From: Myxococcus llanfairpwllgwyngyllgogerychwyrndrobwllllantysiliogogogochensis
Lineage (GTDB): Bacteria; Myxococcota; Myxococcia; Myxococcales; Myxococcaceae
Direction of reading: 5' to 3'
DNA: 64,000 nucleotides
Assembly (NCBI RefSeq): GCF_006636215.1
Contig: NZ_VIFM01000025.1
Coordinates: 1-64,000, forward strand
Position numbers and translations under genes: made by a program. This document shows positions 52,626 through 63,925 of this stretch, one piece after another. Every line of letters starts with the position of its first letter. The stretch's first letter is position 1. Under the pieces are notes generated by a model. It saw only the letters and a program-made list of their open reading frames with translations, was not told where the DNA came from and did no database searches.

Positions 52626-54449
52626 ATGGGCAAGGTGATAGGAATCGACCTCGGAACGACCAACTCGTGCGTCGCCGTCATGGAAGGCGGCGAGCCGGTG
52701 GTCATTCCCAACAGCGAGGGCAGCCGCACCACGCCTTCGATGGTGGGCTTCACGGACTCCGGTGAGCGGCTGGTGGGCCAGATTGCCAAGCGGCAGGCCA
52801 TCACCAACCCGGAGAACACCGTCTTCGCGGTGAAGCGGCTCATCGGCCGCAAGTTCGACTCGCCGGAGGCGAAGAAGGCCATCAGCGTCAGCTCGTTCAA
52901 GGTGGCCACCAGCCCCAACGGCGACGCGTGGGTGGAGATTCGCGGCAAGGGCCACAGCCCGCCGGAGGTCTCCGCCATCATCCTGATGAAGATGAAGCAG
53001 ACGGCGGAGGACTACCTCGGCGAGCCCGTCACCGAGGCGGTCATCACCGTCCCCGCGTACTTCAACGACAGCCAGCGTCAGGCCACCAAGGACGCAGGCC
53101 GCATCGCCGGCCTCAACGTCCTGCGCATCATCAACGAGCCCACCGCGGCGGCGCTCGCGTACGGCCTGGACAAGGTGAAGGACGGCGGCACCGAGCGCGT
53201 CGCCGTCTACGACCTGGGCGGCGGCACGTTCGATATCTCCATCCTGGAGCTGACCGCCGGCGTGTTCGAGGTGAAGAGCACCAACGGCGACACGTTCCTG
53301 GGCGGCGAGGACTTCGACCAGCGGCTCATCGACTATCTGGCCAAGCGCTTCGCCGAGCAGAACAACGGGCTGGATTTGCGCAAGGACCGCATGGCGCTCC
53401 AGCGGCTCAAGGAAGCCGCCGAGCGCGCCAAGCACGAGCTGTCCAGCGCGCCGGAGACGGAGGTGAACCTGCCGTTCATCACCGCGGATGCGTCCGGCCC
53501 CAAGCACCTGACGGAGACGGTGGACCGCTCCACGTTCGAGGCGCTGGTCGCGGACCTCATCGACCGCACGATCGAGCCCTGCAAGATTGCCTTGAAGGAC
53601 GCGGGCCTGAGCGCGCAGCACGTCAACCAGGTGCTCCTCGTCGGCGGCATGACGCGCATGCCGCGCGTGCAGCAGAAGGTGCGGGAGTTCTTCGGCAAGG
53701 AGCCGCACAAGGGCATCAACCCGGACGAGGTCGTCGCCGTGGGCGCGGCCATCCAGGGTGGCGTGCTCAAGGGTGAGGTGAAGGACGTCCTCCTCCTGGA
53801 CGTCACGCCGCTGTCGCTGGGCGTGGAGACGGCGGGCGGCGTCTTCACGAAGATCATCGACAAGAACACCACCATCCCCTGCAAGAAGAGCCAGGTGTTC
53901 TCCACCGCGGTGGACAACCAGCCGCTGGTGAGCGTGCACGTCCTCCAGGGCGAGCGCGAGATGGCGGCGGACAACAAGACGCTGGCGCGCTTCGAACTGG
54001 TGGGCATCCCCCCGGCGCCGCGCGGCGTGCCGCAGATTGAAGTGTCGTTCGACATCGACGCCAACGGCATCGTCCACGTCAGCGCCAAGGATTTGGGCAC
54101 CGGCAAGGTCCAGCAGGTGCGCGTGGTGAGCAACTCCGGTCTGTCGGAGGCGGAAATCCAGGGGATGATTTCCGACGCGCAGGCGCACGCGTCCGACGAC
54201 AAGAAGAAGAAGGAGCTGGCGGAGCTGCGCAACAACGCCGACGGCCTCATCTACACGACGGAGAAGAGCCTGGAGGAGTACGCCAGCCTCCTGTCGGAGA
54301 AGGACCGCGAGGAAATCAGGACGGACCTGGAGCGGCTCAAGGGCATGCTCAACACCTCCGACGCGGTGGCCCTCAAGGAGGCCTTCCAGCGCCTGGAGGG
54401 CAGCGCCTACCGCATCGCCGACGCCATCTACACCGGCCAGGCGAGCTGA
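52626..54449 (+). CDS. dnaK: DnaK (Hsp70) molecular chaperone
   Basis: DnaK binds exposed hydrophobic peptides and refolds proteins with ATP, together with DnaJ and GrpE. All hallmarks are present: [12 protein letters not shown] at the start, [33 protein letters not shown], the VGGMTRMP motif and the substrate-binding domain. At 607 residues it lacks most of the disordered C-terminal tail of E. coli DnaK. It follows grpE by 5 bp. No dnaJ is in the window. Myxobacteria carry several DnaK paralogs, so this may not be the only one. Confidence 0.97.
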   Translation: MGKVIGIDLGTTNSCVAVMEGGEPVVIPNSEGSRTTPSMVGFTDSGERLVGQIAKRQAITNPENTVFAVKRLIGRKFDSPEAKKAISVSSFKVATSPNGDAWVEIRGKGHSPPEVSAIILMKMKQTAEDYLGEPVTEAVITVPAYFNDSQRQATKDAGRIAGLNVLRIINEPTAAALAYGLDKVKDGGTERVAVYDLGGGTFDISILELTAGVFEVKSTNGDTFLGGEDFDQRLIDYLAKRFAEQNNGLDLRKDRMALQRLKEAAERAKHELSSAPETEVNLPFITADASGPKHLTETVDRSTFEALVADLIDRTIEPCKIALKDAGLSAQHVNQVLLVGGMTRMPRVQQKVREFFGKEPHKGINPDEVVAVGAAIQGGVLKGEVKDVLLLDVTPLSLGVETAGGVFTKIIDKNTTIPCKKSQVFSTAVDNQPLVSVHVLQGEREMAADNKTLARFELVGIPPAPRGVPQIEVSFDIDANGIVHVSAKDLGTGKVQQVRVVSNSGLSEAEIQGMISDAQAHASDDKKKKELAELRNNADGLIYTTEKSLEEYASLLSEKDREEIRTDLERLKGMLNTSDAVALKEAFQRLEGSAYRIADAIYTGQAS

Positions 54450-54543
54450 ACGAGCACCCCCGGATTTCGGACGGGGGCGTGCAATCATCTCCGCGCCTCC
54501 CGCGTAGGTGAATCACCCCCTGTCCGTTTCGAGGTACCGAGTC

Positions 54544-54840
54544 ATGGATCCAGTCGAAGGCGTGGTGATGGTCCTGGTGGTGGCGATGACGTGCGGCATC
54601 CCCTTGCTCGGGTTGACGCTGCGCTTCTCGCTCAAGCCGGTGATGGAGGCCTTCATCCGGCTGCGCGAGGCCCAGCTCGGCCAGCACCCGGACACGGCCA
54701 TGCTGAGGGCGCGCGTGGCCCACCTGGAGCACGTGCTGGAGGTCCATGGCCTCATCGACGGTCGTGCCCTGCCGCTGCCCTCGGCCACCGCCGAGCGGGT
54801 GTCCGGTAGCGTGTCCTTGAAGGACCGCGAGCGCGTCTAG
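54544..54840 (+). CDS. small membrane-anchored protein
   Basis: A 98-residue protein with one N-terminal membrane helix (GVVMVLVVAMTCGIPLLGLTL) and a short cytoplasmic helix (LRARVAHLEHVLEVHGLIDG). I do not recognise a family. It lies between dnaK and the Ser/Thr kinase gene in the same direction and could be an accessory of either. The start at 54544 is chosen because the preceding residues are not conserved-looking. Confidence 0.55.
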   Translation: MDPVEGVVMVLVVAMTCGIPLLGLTLRFSLKPVMEAFIRLREAQLGQHPDTAMLRARVAHLEHVLEVHGLIDGRALPLPSATAERVSGSVSLKDRERV

Positions 54841-54869
54841 CGGCAACCCCAGACTTTCCGGGGAAGCTC

Positions 54870-56435
54870 GTGCGGGTGTGTAATGGGCCCGTGGAATTCC
54901 CTTCGTTGGAGACAGAGGTCGCGTTCCTGCGCGGCCTGGTGGCGGTTCATCGGATGTCGGACGACATCCTCGAGGACTGCCTCCAGCGCGGCCTGACGCT
55001 GGACGCGGGGCTGGATGTCTTCCTCACCCAGTGCGCGCGCATGGTGCACGCGCCCGCGGGCTTCGTGTCCTTGCGGGGCACGCGCGGGCCGGTGCTGACG
55101 CGGGTGTTGGGCGAGCTGGGCGCGGACGTGTTCGAGGCCGCGAGCTGGCGGGGGCCCCACCGGCTGAAGAACGGGCGGATGTTGTTCTGCACCCGGCTGA
55201 AGCTGGGGAACCTGGAGCTGGGCGGCCTGGGGCTGGCGGTGGAGGGCGGCTTCGCGGACGGTGGCGGGCTGGTGATGAAGCTGGTGGAGGCCATCGGCGA
55301 GCAGCTGGACACGGCCGTGCTGGCCTTCCTGGCGCTGATGGACGGGCAGGGGCCCCTGGAGCGGCTGGACGAACTGGCGCTGGATGACACTCCGGTGCCG
55401 CGCGGGCGCATTGGCAAGTACGAGGTGCTGACGCCGCTGGGCACCGGTGGCATGGCCCAGGTGCTGGTGGCGCGGGCGCGAGGCCCGGAGGGCCTGGGGC
55501 GGCTGGTGGCCCTCAAGCGCATCCTCCCGCACCTGACGGCGGAACCGGCCATCGTCCAGCAGTTCCTGGACGAGGCGCGCATCGGCCTGCGGCTGTCGCA
55601 CCCCAACCTCGTGCACGTCTATGACTTCGGCGAGGCCCAGGGGGCGTACTTCATCGCCATGGAGCTGGTGCGGGGCGTGGACCTGGACCGGCTGCTGCGC
55701 GCGCAGAAGGGGCCGCTGACGCCCGAGCAGACGGCGGCGATTGTCGTGCAGGCCCTGCATGGTTTGCACGCGGCGCATCTGCTCAAGGGCGAGGACGGCA
55801 AGCCGATGCACCTGGTGCACCGGGACTTGTCCCCGCACAACCTGATGGTGGGCTTCGACGGCCAGGTGAAGGTCCTGGACTTCGGCGTGGCGAAAGTCCG
55901 CGCGCAGCGGACGATGACGCTGCCGGGCATCGTGAAGGGCAAGCCGCTGTACATGTCGCCGGAGCAGGCCCGGGGGCAGCGGCTGGACGCCCGCAGCGAC
56001 CTGTTCGCCATGGGCCTCATCCTCTACGAGGCGCTCACCGGGCGGCGCGCTTTTGACAGGGGAGACGAGCTGCGGTCCATGCAGGCCATCTGCGACGAGC
56101 GCCTGACGCGGCCGGACACCATCTCCCGTCCCTTGTGGGAGGTGCTCGAGGTGGCGCTGGCCAAGTCTCCGACGGCGCGTTTCGCGAGCGCGCAGGAGAT
56201 GGCGGAGCGGCTGTTGGACATCGTCACGCCGGCGAAGGACACGGAGCTGTCGCGGCTGATGGCCCGGCACTTCCCGGACCGGCTGCGAGAGCTGAACCGG
56301 CTGGACCGCACGGAGGCCGGGGGACAGCCTCCGGTGGCGTCCCGCGACGTGCGGGCTCCCCCAGAGGGGTGGCCTCCCCAGGAGGACATCGACACGGAGC
56401 CTCGCCCCATGCCCCAGAAGAAGGCCGCGCCCTGA
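54870..56435 (+). CDS. cytosolic Ser/Thr protein kinase with N-terminal GAF-like region
   Basis: A 521-residue Hanks-type kinase without a membrane helix. Residues ~25-165 are sensor-like (GAF-like by length and pattern: FLTQCARMVHAPAGFVSL). The kinase domain (~183-455) has a P-loop LGTGGMAQVLVA, the ATP lysine in VALKRIL, HRDLSPHN with the catalytic Asp, DFG and the activation-loop end YMSPEQARG, so it looks active. A Pro-rich C-tail follows. The start is a GTG at 54870; the in-frame GTG at 54891 is an alternative. Myxobacteria have very many such kinases, and the substrate is unknown. Confidence 0.88.
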   Translation: MRVCNGPVEFPSLETEVAFLRGLVAVHRMSDDILEDCLQRGLTLDAGLDVFLTQCARMVHAPAGFVSLRGTRGPVLTRVLGELGADVFEAASWRGPHRLKNGRMLFCTRLKLGNLELGGLGLAVEGGFADGGGLVMKLVEAIGEQLDTAVLAFLALMDGQGPLERLDELALDDTPVPRGRIGKYEVLTPLGTGGMAQVLVARARGPEGLGRLVALKRILPHLTAEPAIVQQFLDEARIGLRLSHPNLVHVYDFGEAQGAYFIAMELVRGVDLDRLLRAQKGPLTPEQTAAIVVQALHGLHAAHLLKGEDGKPMHLVHRDLSPHNLMVGFDGQVKVLDFGVAKVRAQRTMTLPGIVKGKPLYMSPEQARGQRLDARSDLFAMGLILYEALTGRRAFDRGDELRSMQAICDERLTRPDTISRPLWEVLEVALAKSPTARFASAQEMAERLLDIVTPAKDTELSRLMARHFPDRLRELNRLDRTEAGGQPPVASRDVRAPPEGWPPQEDIDTEPRPMPQKKAAP

Positions 56436-56493
56436 CTCAGGTGGGCACCGGGGCTCACTCCAGACGGAGCAAGGCTTGTGGCCCCACCTGAGT
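56435..56493 (+). terminator. hairpin terminator after the Ser/Thr kinase
   Basis: ACTCAGGTGGG (56435-56445) pairs exactly with CCCACCTGAGT (56483-56493), starting at the end of the kinase stop codon. Inside and just after it, a short CACTCCAGA...GGAGC motif recurs (around 56456 and 56516), so the 158-bp gap to the next gene is repetitive. The next gene is convergent. Confidence 0.6.
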
Positions 56494-56593
56494 CGAAGCA
56501 GGGGGGGCCGGCCCCACTCCAGAAGACGGAGCGGGGCTCCCGCCCCATTCCAGGCCGAGCGAGCGCCCGGGCGGAAGGTGCCCGGGCGTCACT

Positions 56594-57514
56594 TCATGAA
56601 CGACGCAGCGACGGGTCGTCGGGCGTGGCGTTGAGCGTGCGAGGCGCGTCGACCTCGCCCTCGGTGCGGATGTCCACGTTCTCGTGGCGCACCCTCTCGG
56701 TGATGCGGCGCTCCTCCTCGACGACGTCCTTGTGGATGACGACCTCCTCGTCCAGGACCGAGCGCTTGGTGATGTCCACCTCTTCGGCGTGCAGCGGGAC
56801 GACGATGGTCTCCTCCTTGAACGTCGCGCCCACCACGGGCTTGTCCGACGTCGCCGCCCGGCGCTCCACGCGGACCCTCTCGTGGCGCAGGGGGACCTTC
56901 ACCACTTCCTCCTCCTCCACCACGTCCTTGTGCACGCGCAACTCGCCCGCCTGCGTGTCGCGCTTCTCCACCGTCAGCTTCTCCCGGTGGACGGGGATGG
57001 AGATGTCGTCGGCGTCGCGCCTCATCTCGGTGCCCAGGCGCTTGTCGGTCTCCAGGCGCCTGTCGGTCTCCAGGCGGGTGTCGCCCCTGCGGATGTCGGT
57101 GTCCGCCCGCATGTTGGCCGCGTAGTTGGCGTCCGTGCCCAGGTTCGCGCCAGGCAGCGACGTGACGGAGCCCCGGGACGTGCCCAGGTCCGCGTCGCGT
57201 ACCCGCGTCTCCTTCGTGGTCGTCGTGCGCTCGGAGGCCAGGCCCACGGCTCCGGCCGCTACGCCCGTGCCCGCGGTGGCCTTGGCGCGCTCCGCGTCGG
57301 AGACCTGCTGGAGCGCTTCCTTGCCCCGGTTGAGAATCACCTCTCCGTCGCGAATCTCGCTGACCTCCGTGAAGGCGACCCGGTAGTCCTTCGGGAAGAA
57401 CAGGCCCCTTTCGATGTGGAATGCGTCGTCGCCGATGGCGAAGACCTTGCCGAGCTTCTCGCCGTCGATGCTGCGGACGGCCATTCCTTCCCTGACGTCT
57501 TTGCGCTGGAACAT
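56594..57514 (-). CDS. PRC-barrel / DUF2382 (YsnF-AvaK type) stress protein
   Basis: A 306-residue protein. The N-terminal ~75 residues form a PRC-barrel-like domain (VREGMAVRSIDGEKLGKVFAI). The C-terminal ~130 residues carry DUF2382, with VPVHREKLTVEKR-like and VPLHAEEVDITKR segments and a VVEEERRITERVRHE end. DUF2382 proteins (YsnF, AvaK) are linked to general stress. Between them lies a Thr/Arg/Asp-rich linker with tandem RLETDR repeats. The start at 57514 has an AGGAGGAG site. It is divergent from the liv operon. Confidence 0.85.
   Translation of the reverse strand: MFQRKDVREGMAVRSIDGEKLGKVFAIGDDAFHIERGLFFPKDYRVAFTEVSEIRDGEVILNRGKEALQQVSDAERAKATAGTGVAAGAVGLASERTTTTKETRVRDADLGTSRGSVTSLPGANLGTDANYAANMRADTDIRRGDTRLETDRRLETDKRLGTEMRRDADDISIPVHREKLTVEKRDTQAGELRVHKDVVEEEEVVKVPLRHERVRVERRAATSDKPVVGATFKEETIVVPLHAEEVDITKRSVLDEEVVIHKDVVEEERRITERVRHENVDIRTEGEVDAPRTLNATPDDPSLRRS
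57035..57083 (-). repeat. 18-bp tandem repeat in the DUF2382 gene linker
   Basis: Two full 18-bp units (57035-57052, 57053-57070) differing at one base, plus a partial third, encode RLETDK/RLETDR hexapeptides. The tract is in frame and could change copy number without breaking the gene. Confidence 0.7.
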
Positions 57515-57942
57515 GGCTGGCTCCTCCTGCTGACTGGCTGGATGGAGGGCGCGGTCCACCACTCCATCAACCGGAAGGTGGGAACAGGTCCGGGGATGAA
57601 CAGTGCCGTGGCAACACGAGCGCGAGGGGCTCGGTCCCGTGGTTGCCCCCGACGGGGGTTGCCTGCCCTCTCCCGGCGTGCATCGCCTTCTCCTCCAGGG
57701 GGCGTCGTCCTCCAGGTTCACGGGCGCTTCCCCCGAGGACCGCGGCATTTGGGGGGTGGGATGGGCGCGCGAAACGCCTCGGTCCCCTCCGGCGCCCGGG
57801 CCCGGAACCCCGCGTGACGCGCCGCACGGAGGGTACGTGGGGGGAGGGCCTGTCTGGCAGCGCGCTTGACCCATGGAGAGGGCTCCCCTAGAAAACCGGG
57901 GCTTTGAATCGCAGCACCCCCTGTTGAGGAGGATTGCTCCGC
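57515..57942. other. 428-bp divergent intergenic region
   Basis: Both strands have short open frames here (for example 57567-57827 minus), but they are Arg/Pro-rich, lack sites or family features, and overlap each other, so I call no gene. The right end holds the liv promoter. A promoter for the DUF2382 gene must also lie on the left side, but I cannot pinpoint it. Confidence 0.6.
57866..57894 (+). promoter_or_regulatory. sigma-70-type promoter of the liv operon
   Basis: TTGACC (57866-57871) and TAGAAA (57889-57894) are separated by exactly 17 bp. They lie 49 bp before the substrate-binding-protein ATG. This is a good match to a housekeeping promoter in a GC-rich genome, and transcription would start near 57901. 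Confidence 0.65.
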
Positions 57943-59154
57943 ATGCGACGCCTTGCCCCGATGCTGCTCGCCGCGCTCGCCGTCATGGCGGGCGCTTGTG
58001 AGAAGAAGACGCAGCCCACTCCCTCCGGTGAGGCTGGCACGCAGGCCGCGCAGGGTCAGTCCGGGAGCACGGTGAGCGGCACACCCGCCGCTGGCTCCGA
58101 CACCATCCTGCTGGGCCAGGTGGGCGCGCTCACCGGCGGTCAGGCGACCTTCGGTATCTCCACGCGCAACGGCATCGAGCTGGCGCTCAAGGAGGCCAAC
58201 GCCGCGGGCGGCGTGAATGGCAAGAAGCTGGCGATTCGCGTCTACGACAATCAGAGCAAGCCGGAGGAGGCCGCGCAGGCCGCCACCCGCCTGATTACGC
58301 AGGACAAGGTGGTGCTCATCCTGGGCGACGTGGCCTCGTCCAACTCGCTGGCCATGGCGGAGAAGGCGCAGGCGGCGGGCGTGCCCATGATTACGCCCTC
58401 GTCCACCAACACCACCGTGACGCAGAAGGGCGACTTCATCTTCCGCGTGTGCTTCATCGACCCGTTCCAGGGCTTCGTCATGGCGAAGTTCGCCCGCGAG
58501 GACCTGAAGCTGGGCAAGGTGGCGGTGCTCCAGGACAACAAGAGCGCCTACTCCATCGACCTGTCGGACGTCTTCACGCGCAAGTTCACGGAGATGGGCG
58601 GCAAGGTCGCGACGACGGAGAGCTACAGCCAGGGCGACACCGACTACCGCGCGCAGCTGACCGCCATCAAGAAGACGCAGCCGGACGGCATCTACGTCCC
58701 GGGCTACTACAGCGAGGTCGGCGTCATCGCGCGCCAGGCCCGCGAGGTGGGCCTCAAGGTCCCCCTGATGGGCGGCGACGGATGGGATTCCGAGAAGCTC
58801 TTCGAGCTGGGCGGCAGCGCCATCTCTGGCAGCTACTTCTCCAACCACTACTCGCCGGACAACCCGGACCCCCGCGTGCAGAAGTTCATCGCCGACTACA
58901 AGGCCGCGTACGGCGGTGTGCCGGACGCGCTCGCGGCGCTGGGGTACGACGCGGCCCGCGTGGCGGTGGAAGCCCTCAAGCGCGCCAAGGACCTGAGCGG
59001 TCCGGCGGTGCGGGATGCCATCGCGCAGACCAAGGACTTCCCGGGCGTGGCGGGCACCGTCACCCTGGATGACAATCGCAATGCCGTGAAGTCCGCCGTC
59101 GTCCTCAAGGTCGGGGACGGCAAGACGCAGTATGTGACGACCATCTCTCCCTAA
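57943..59154 (+). CDS. branched-chain amino acid ABC transporter substrate-binding lipoprotein
   Basis: A 403-residue LivJ/LivK-type binding protein. The lipobox is AVMAGAC (Cys ~20). The mature protein shows the periplasmic type-1 fold: ILLGQVGALTGGQATFGIS, AIRVYDNQSKPEEAAQAA, SSNTTVTQKGDFIFRVCFID. It captures leucine/isoleucine/valine or related solutes. GAGGAGGA precedes it; a TTG 9 bp upstream is a less likely start. Its TAA touches the next ATG with no gap. The exact ligand is unknown. Confidence 0.92.
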   Translation: MRRLAPMLLAALAVMAGACEKKTQPTPSGEAGTQAAQGQSGSTVSGTPAAGSDTILLGQVGALTGGQATFGISTRNGIELALKEANAAGGVNGKKLAIRVYDNQSKPEEAAQAATRLITQDKVVLILGDVASSNSLAMAEKAQAAGVPMITPSSTNTTVTQKGDFIFRVCFIDPFQGFVMAKFAREDLKLGKVAVLQDNKSAYSIDLSDVFTRKFTEMGGKVATTESYSQGDTDYRAQLTAIKKTQPDGIYVPGYYSEVGVIARQAREVGLKVPLMGGDGWDSEKLFELGGSAISGSYFSNHYSPDNPDPRVQKFIADYKAAYGGVPDALAALGYDAARVAVEALKRAKDLSGPAVRDAIAQTKDFPGVAGTVTLDDNRNAVKSAVVLKVGDGKTQYVTTISP

Positions 59155-60075
<921 letters not shown>

Positions 60076-60077
60076 CG

Positions 60078-61142
60078 ATGGAATCCCCCGCGCTTTCCAT
60101 CCCCGAGGCACCGTCGCTCGTCCCCCCCGCGCTGCGCGGCATCCTTCCGCTGGTCATCGCGATTCCCACGCTCGCGCTGTTCCACTGGTCGCTGACCGGC
60201 TCCGACTTCGCGACGTATCTGCTGTCCGTCGTCGGGGTGAACATCATCCTCGCGGTGAGCCTCAACATCGTGAACGGGATGACGGGCCAGTTCTCCATCG
60301 GCCACGCGGGCTTCATGGCCGTGGGTGCGTACATCGCGGGCTACACCTCCCTGCAGCTCAAGGAGGTGGCGCTGTCCTTCCTCCCCGTGGCCGCCAGCGA
60401 CCAGGTGCTCTTCCTGCTGGCGCTGCTCGCGGGGGGCGCCGCCGCCGCGGCGTGCGGCTTCCTGGTGGGTCTGCCCTCGCTGCGCCTGAGGGGCGACTAC
60501 CTGGCCATCGTCACGCTGGGCTTCGGCGAAATCATCCGCGTCTTCGTCCAGAACACGGACGCGTTCGGCCGCGCGCTGGGCCTGTCGGGCATCCCCCAGT
60601 ACTCCAGCCCGGGCATGGTGTTCTTCTGGGTGTTCCTCGTGGTGCTGGCCGCGCGCCGGCTCGCCGGCTCCAGCCATGGCCGCAGCCTGTGGGCCATCCG
60701 CGAGGACGAGGTGGCCGCCGAGGCCATGGGCGTGGACACCACCGGCTACAAGGTCCGCGCCTTCGTCTTCTCGTCGTTCTTCGCGGGCATCGCCGGCGGG
60801 CTGTTCGCCCACTTCGTGCCCATCATCAACCCCGGCTCCTTCACCTTCGTGCGCTCGATGGAAATCGTCGTCATGGTGGTGCTGGGCGGCCTGGGCTCCA
60901 CCACCGGCGCGTTCGTCGCGGCCATCTTCCTCACGCTGCTGCCCGAAGGCATGCGCTCGCTGTTCGGCGCGCTGGGCACCGAGGGCAGCCTGGCGCAGCG
61001 GGTGGACCAGATTCGCATGCCCATCTACGGCCTGCTGCTCGTCGTGTTGATGTTGTCGCGTCCCCAGGGTCTGTTCGGCACGAAGGAAATCTGGGACGTG
61101 TTGCCCCGGTGGCTGCCTCGCAAGCGCAGGGGGCTGGCATGA
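60078..61142 (+). CDS. livM: branched-chain amino acid ABC transporter permease LivM
   Basis: A 354-residue permease, partner of LivH. Typical features are NIVNGMTGQFSIGHAGFMA, LPSLRLRGDYLAIVTLGFGE and the EAA-like loop AIREDEVAAEAMGVD that contacts the ATPases. About ten helices are predicted. The ATG at 60078 is 3 bp after the LivH stop. Its last bases overlap the LivG ATG (ATGA). Confidence 0.93.
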   Translation: MESPALSIPEAPSLVPPALRGILPLVIAIPTLALFHWSLTGSDFATYLLSVVGVNIILAVSLNIVNGMTGQFSIGHAGFMAVGAYIAGYTSLQLKEVALSFLPVAASDQVLFLLALLAGGAAAAACGFLVGLPSLRLRGDYLAIVTLGFGEIIRVFVQNTDAFGRALGLSGIPQYSSPGMVFFWVFLVVLAARRLAGSSHGRSLWAIREDEVAAEAMGVDTTGYKVRAFVFSSFFAGIAGGLFAHFVPIINPGSFTFVRSMEIVVMVVLGGLGSTTGAFVAAIFLTLLPEGMRSLFGALGTEGSLAQRVDQIRMPIYGLLLVVLMLSRPQGLFGTKEIWDVLPRWLPRKRRGLA

Positions 61143-62031
61143 GCGCGAACGCGCAGCCGGTGGCCCCTGTCGCTCCGGCCACGAAGTCCGCCGCGCTCCT
61201 GCGCACGGACGGGGTGAGCATCCAGTTCGGTGGCCTCAAGGCGCTGACGGACTTCCGCCTCTCCATCCAGCAGGGCGACCTGCAGGGCCTCATCGGCCCC
61301 AACGGCGCGGGCAAGTCCACCGCGTTCAACGTGCTGACCGGCGTGTACCAGCCCTCCCAGGGCGAGGTGTTCGTCAGCGGCACGAAGGTGAACGGGCGCA
61401 AGCCGCATCAAATCAACCTGCTGGGCGTGGCGCGCACCTTCCAGAACATCCGCCTGTTCCGCGCGCTCACCGCGCTGGACAACGTGAAGGTGGCCTGCCG
61501 CGCGCAGACGGCGCTGCACCAGTCCCGGATGGGCGTGGGCGCGAAGCTGGCGAACGCGGCCCACAACTACGCGGACTGGTGGAAGGCGCTCCTGCTCACC
61601 CCGTCCTTCCAGCGCGAGGAGCGCCGGCTGACGGCGCAGGCCGAGCACCTCCTGGAGGTCATGGGCCTGTCGCACCGCCGCGACGAGGAGGCGCGCAACC
61701 TTCCCTACGGCGAGCAGCGCCGGCTGGAAATCGCGCGCGCGCTGGGCAGCCAGCCCCGCGTGCTGCTCCTGGACGAGCCCGCCGCGGGCATGAACACGCG
61801 CGAGAAGGCGGACCTGATGGTCCTCATCCGCAAGCTGCGCGATGACTTCAAGCTGGGCGTGCTGGTGATTGAGCACGACATGAAGCTGGTGATGGGCATC
61901 TGCGAGCAGATCACCGTGCTGGACCACGGCGAGACGATTGCGCGCGGCGCTCCGGCCGAGGTGCGAAGCGACCGGAAGGTCATCGAGGCGTATCTGGGTG
62001 ACAGCTACCTGGAGAGCCACGGAGGAGCGGC

Positions 62032-62035
<4 letters not shown>
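61139..62035 (+). CDS. livG: branched-chain amino acid ABC transporter ATPase LivG
   Basis: A 298-residue ATPase. Walker A is GPNGAGKST, the Q-loop is TFQNIRLF, and the signature is the variant LPYGEQRRLEIARAL seen in LivG. Walker B is VLLLDEPAAGM and the switch His lies in VIEHDMKLVM. It energises transport with LivF. The start ATG overlaps the LivM stop by 4 bp. Confidence 0.94.
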
Positions 62036-62787
<752 letters not shown>

Positions 62788-62977
62788 GCTCTGGAAGGCC
62801 GAGTTTCCGCCTCCCGGCGCACCACGTTCGTCCTGCCGCCGACGCTTCTGGGGTCCTCGTGACACCTGGAAACTGGCGGGTCTCCGAATCTCGGGTAGTC
62901 AGAAGTCGAGCAGTTCGTCTAGCGTCGTCCGACGCACCGCGTTCAACTCTCCCAAACTCATTTCAGGAAGCGCGCCC

Positions 62978-63766
62978 ATGCCTTCGTTGTCCCGCCTCCT
63001 TGCCTCGATTGCCACCCTTGCGCTGATGGCCCTCGCGTGCGTCGGTCCGCAGAAGACCGACAGCAGCTCCAACAACTCTGGTGAAGCGACCTCCACGGTG
63101 GAGGAGCTGCCCAACGAGGGTGGAGAGACGGGCGGCGCGCAGCCGGCCGCCGCGGGCCCGCAGCTCAACCCCGTGAGCGCCGAGGAGGGCTTCAACGTCA
63201 AGATGCCGGGCCAGCCTCAGGTCCAGCGCCAGAAGGTGAACATCCCCGCGGGCGAGGTGTCCACGGCGGCCTACTCGCTGCAGACCCCCGAGGGCGTCAT
63301 CTACTCGGTCAGCATCGCTGACTACCCGGAGAAGGTCGTCGCCAGCCGGCCGCCCGAGGCGTTCCTGAACGAGGGCCGCGACGGCCTCACCAACCAGCTC
63401 AAGGGCACCGTCAGCAACGAGCAGGAGCTGACGCTCGACGGCTACCCCGGTAAGTCCTACACGGTGTCCTCGCCCAACGGCGAGGTGCGCGCGCGCAACT
63501 ACCTGGTGGGCCCGCGCCTCTACACCATGCTGGTCCTCTACAACCCGAGCATCGGCGCTCCGGCGGCGGATGACTTCCTGGGCTCGCTCCAGCTCGTCAA
63601 CCCGCCTCCGGCCATTCCGCGCGCGGGCGCGGCGGGCGCGGCGGATGCCGGCTCGGGTGACGCGGGTGTCGGCGCGGAGGGTGCCGCGGTCGAGGCGACT
63701 GCTCCCGACGCGGGTCCGCAGGACGCGGGCACGGCCGCTCCGGCCAAGCGCCGTCGCACGAAGTAG
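62978..63766 (+). CDS. secreted lipoprotein of unknown function
   Basis: A 262-residue lipoprotein (lipobox LMALACVG, Cys21). After a Ser/Glu-rich linker comes a ~130-residue domain of unknown family. A repeated Asp-Ala-Gly tail (DAGSGDAGVG, DAGPQDAG) and a basic end (AKRRRTK) follow. It could be a periplasmic or surface protein. I do not recognise a family. It stands alone behind its own promoter region and before a terminator. Confidence 0.7.
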   Translation: MPSLSRLLASIATLALMALACVGPQKTDSSSNNSGEATSTVEELPNEGGETGGAQPAAAGPQLNPVSAEEGFNVKMPGQPQVQRQKVNIPAGEVSTAAYSLQTPEGVIYSVSIADYPEKVVASRPPEAFLNEGRDGLTNQLKGTVSNEQELTLDGYPGKSYTVSSPNGEVRARNYLVGPRLYTMLVLYNPSIGAPAADDFLGSLQLVNPPPAIPRAGAAGAADAGSGDAGVGAEGAAVEATAPDAGPQDAGTAAPAKRRRTK

Positions 63767-63815
63767 TCCGTCGTTGGTGCACGCCCGCGCTCGCGGGAGC
63801 GTGTGCTTGATGACA

Positions 63816-63849
63816 GGCGCCCCGTTCACTTGAAAAGGAATGGGGCGCC
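63816..63849 (+). terminator. hairpin after the lipoprotein gene
   Basis: GGCGCCCC (63816-63823) and GGGGCGCC (63842-63849) pair exactly. The inner GTTC/GAAT positions extend the stem to ~12 bp with one G-U pair, around a 10-base A-rich loop. It lies 50 bp after the lipoprotein stop. Confidence 0.6.
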
Positions 63850-63925
63850 CTGGTGGTGCGGGGCGGCTTCCTTCTCCCCCTGACCGCCCACAGTCTTCCT
63901 CCTCGGTGTTCGGGGGAGGGGATTC

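Noticed and set aside
57567-57827. Small minus-strand frame in the liv/DUF2382 intergenic region
   Set aside because: No ribosome site, no motif, overlapping short frames on the other strand, and Arg/Pro composition.
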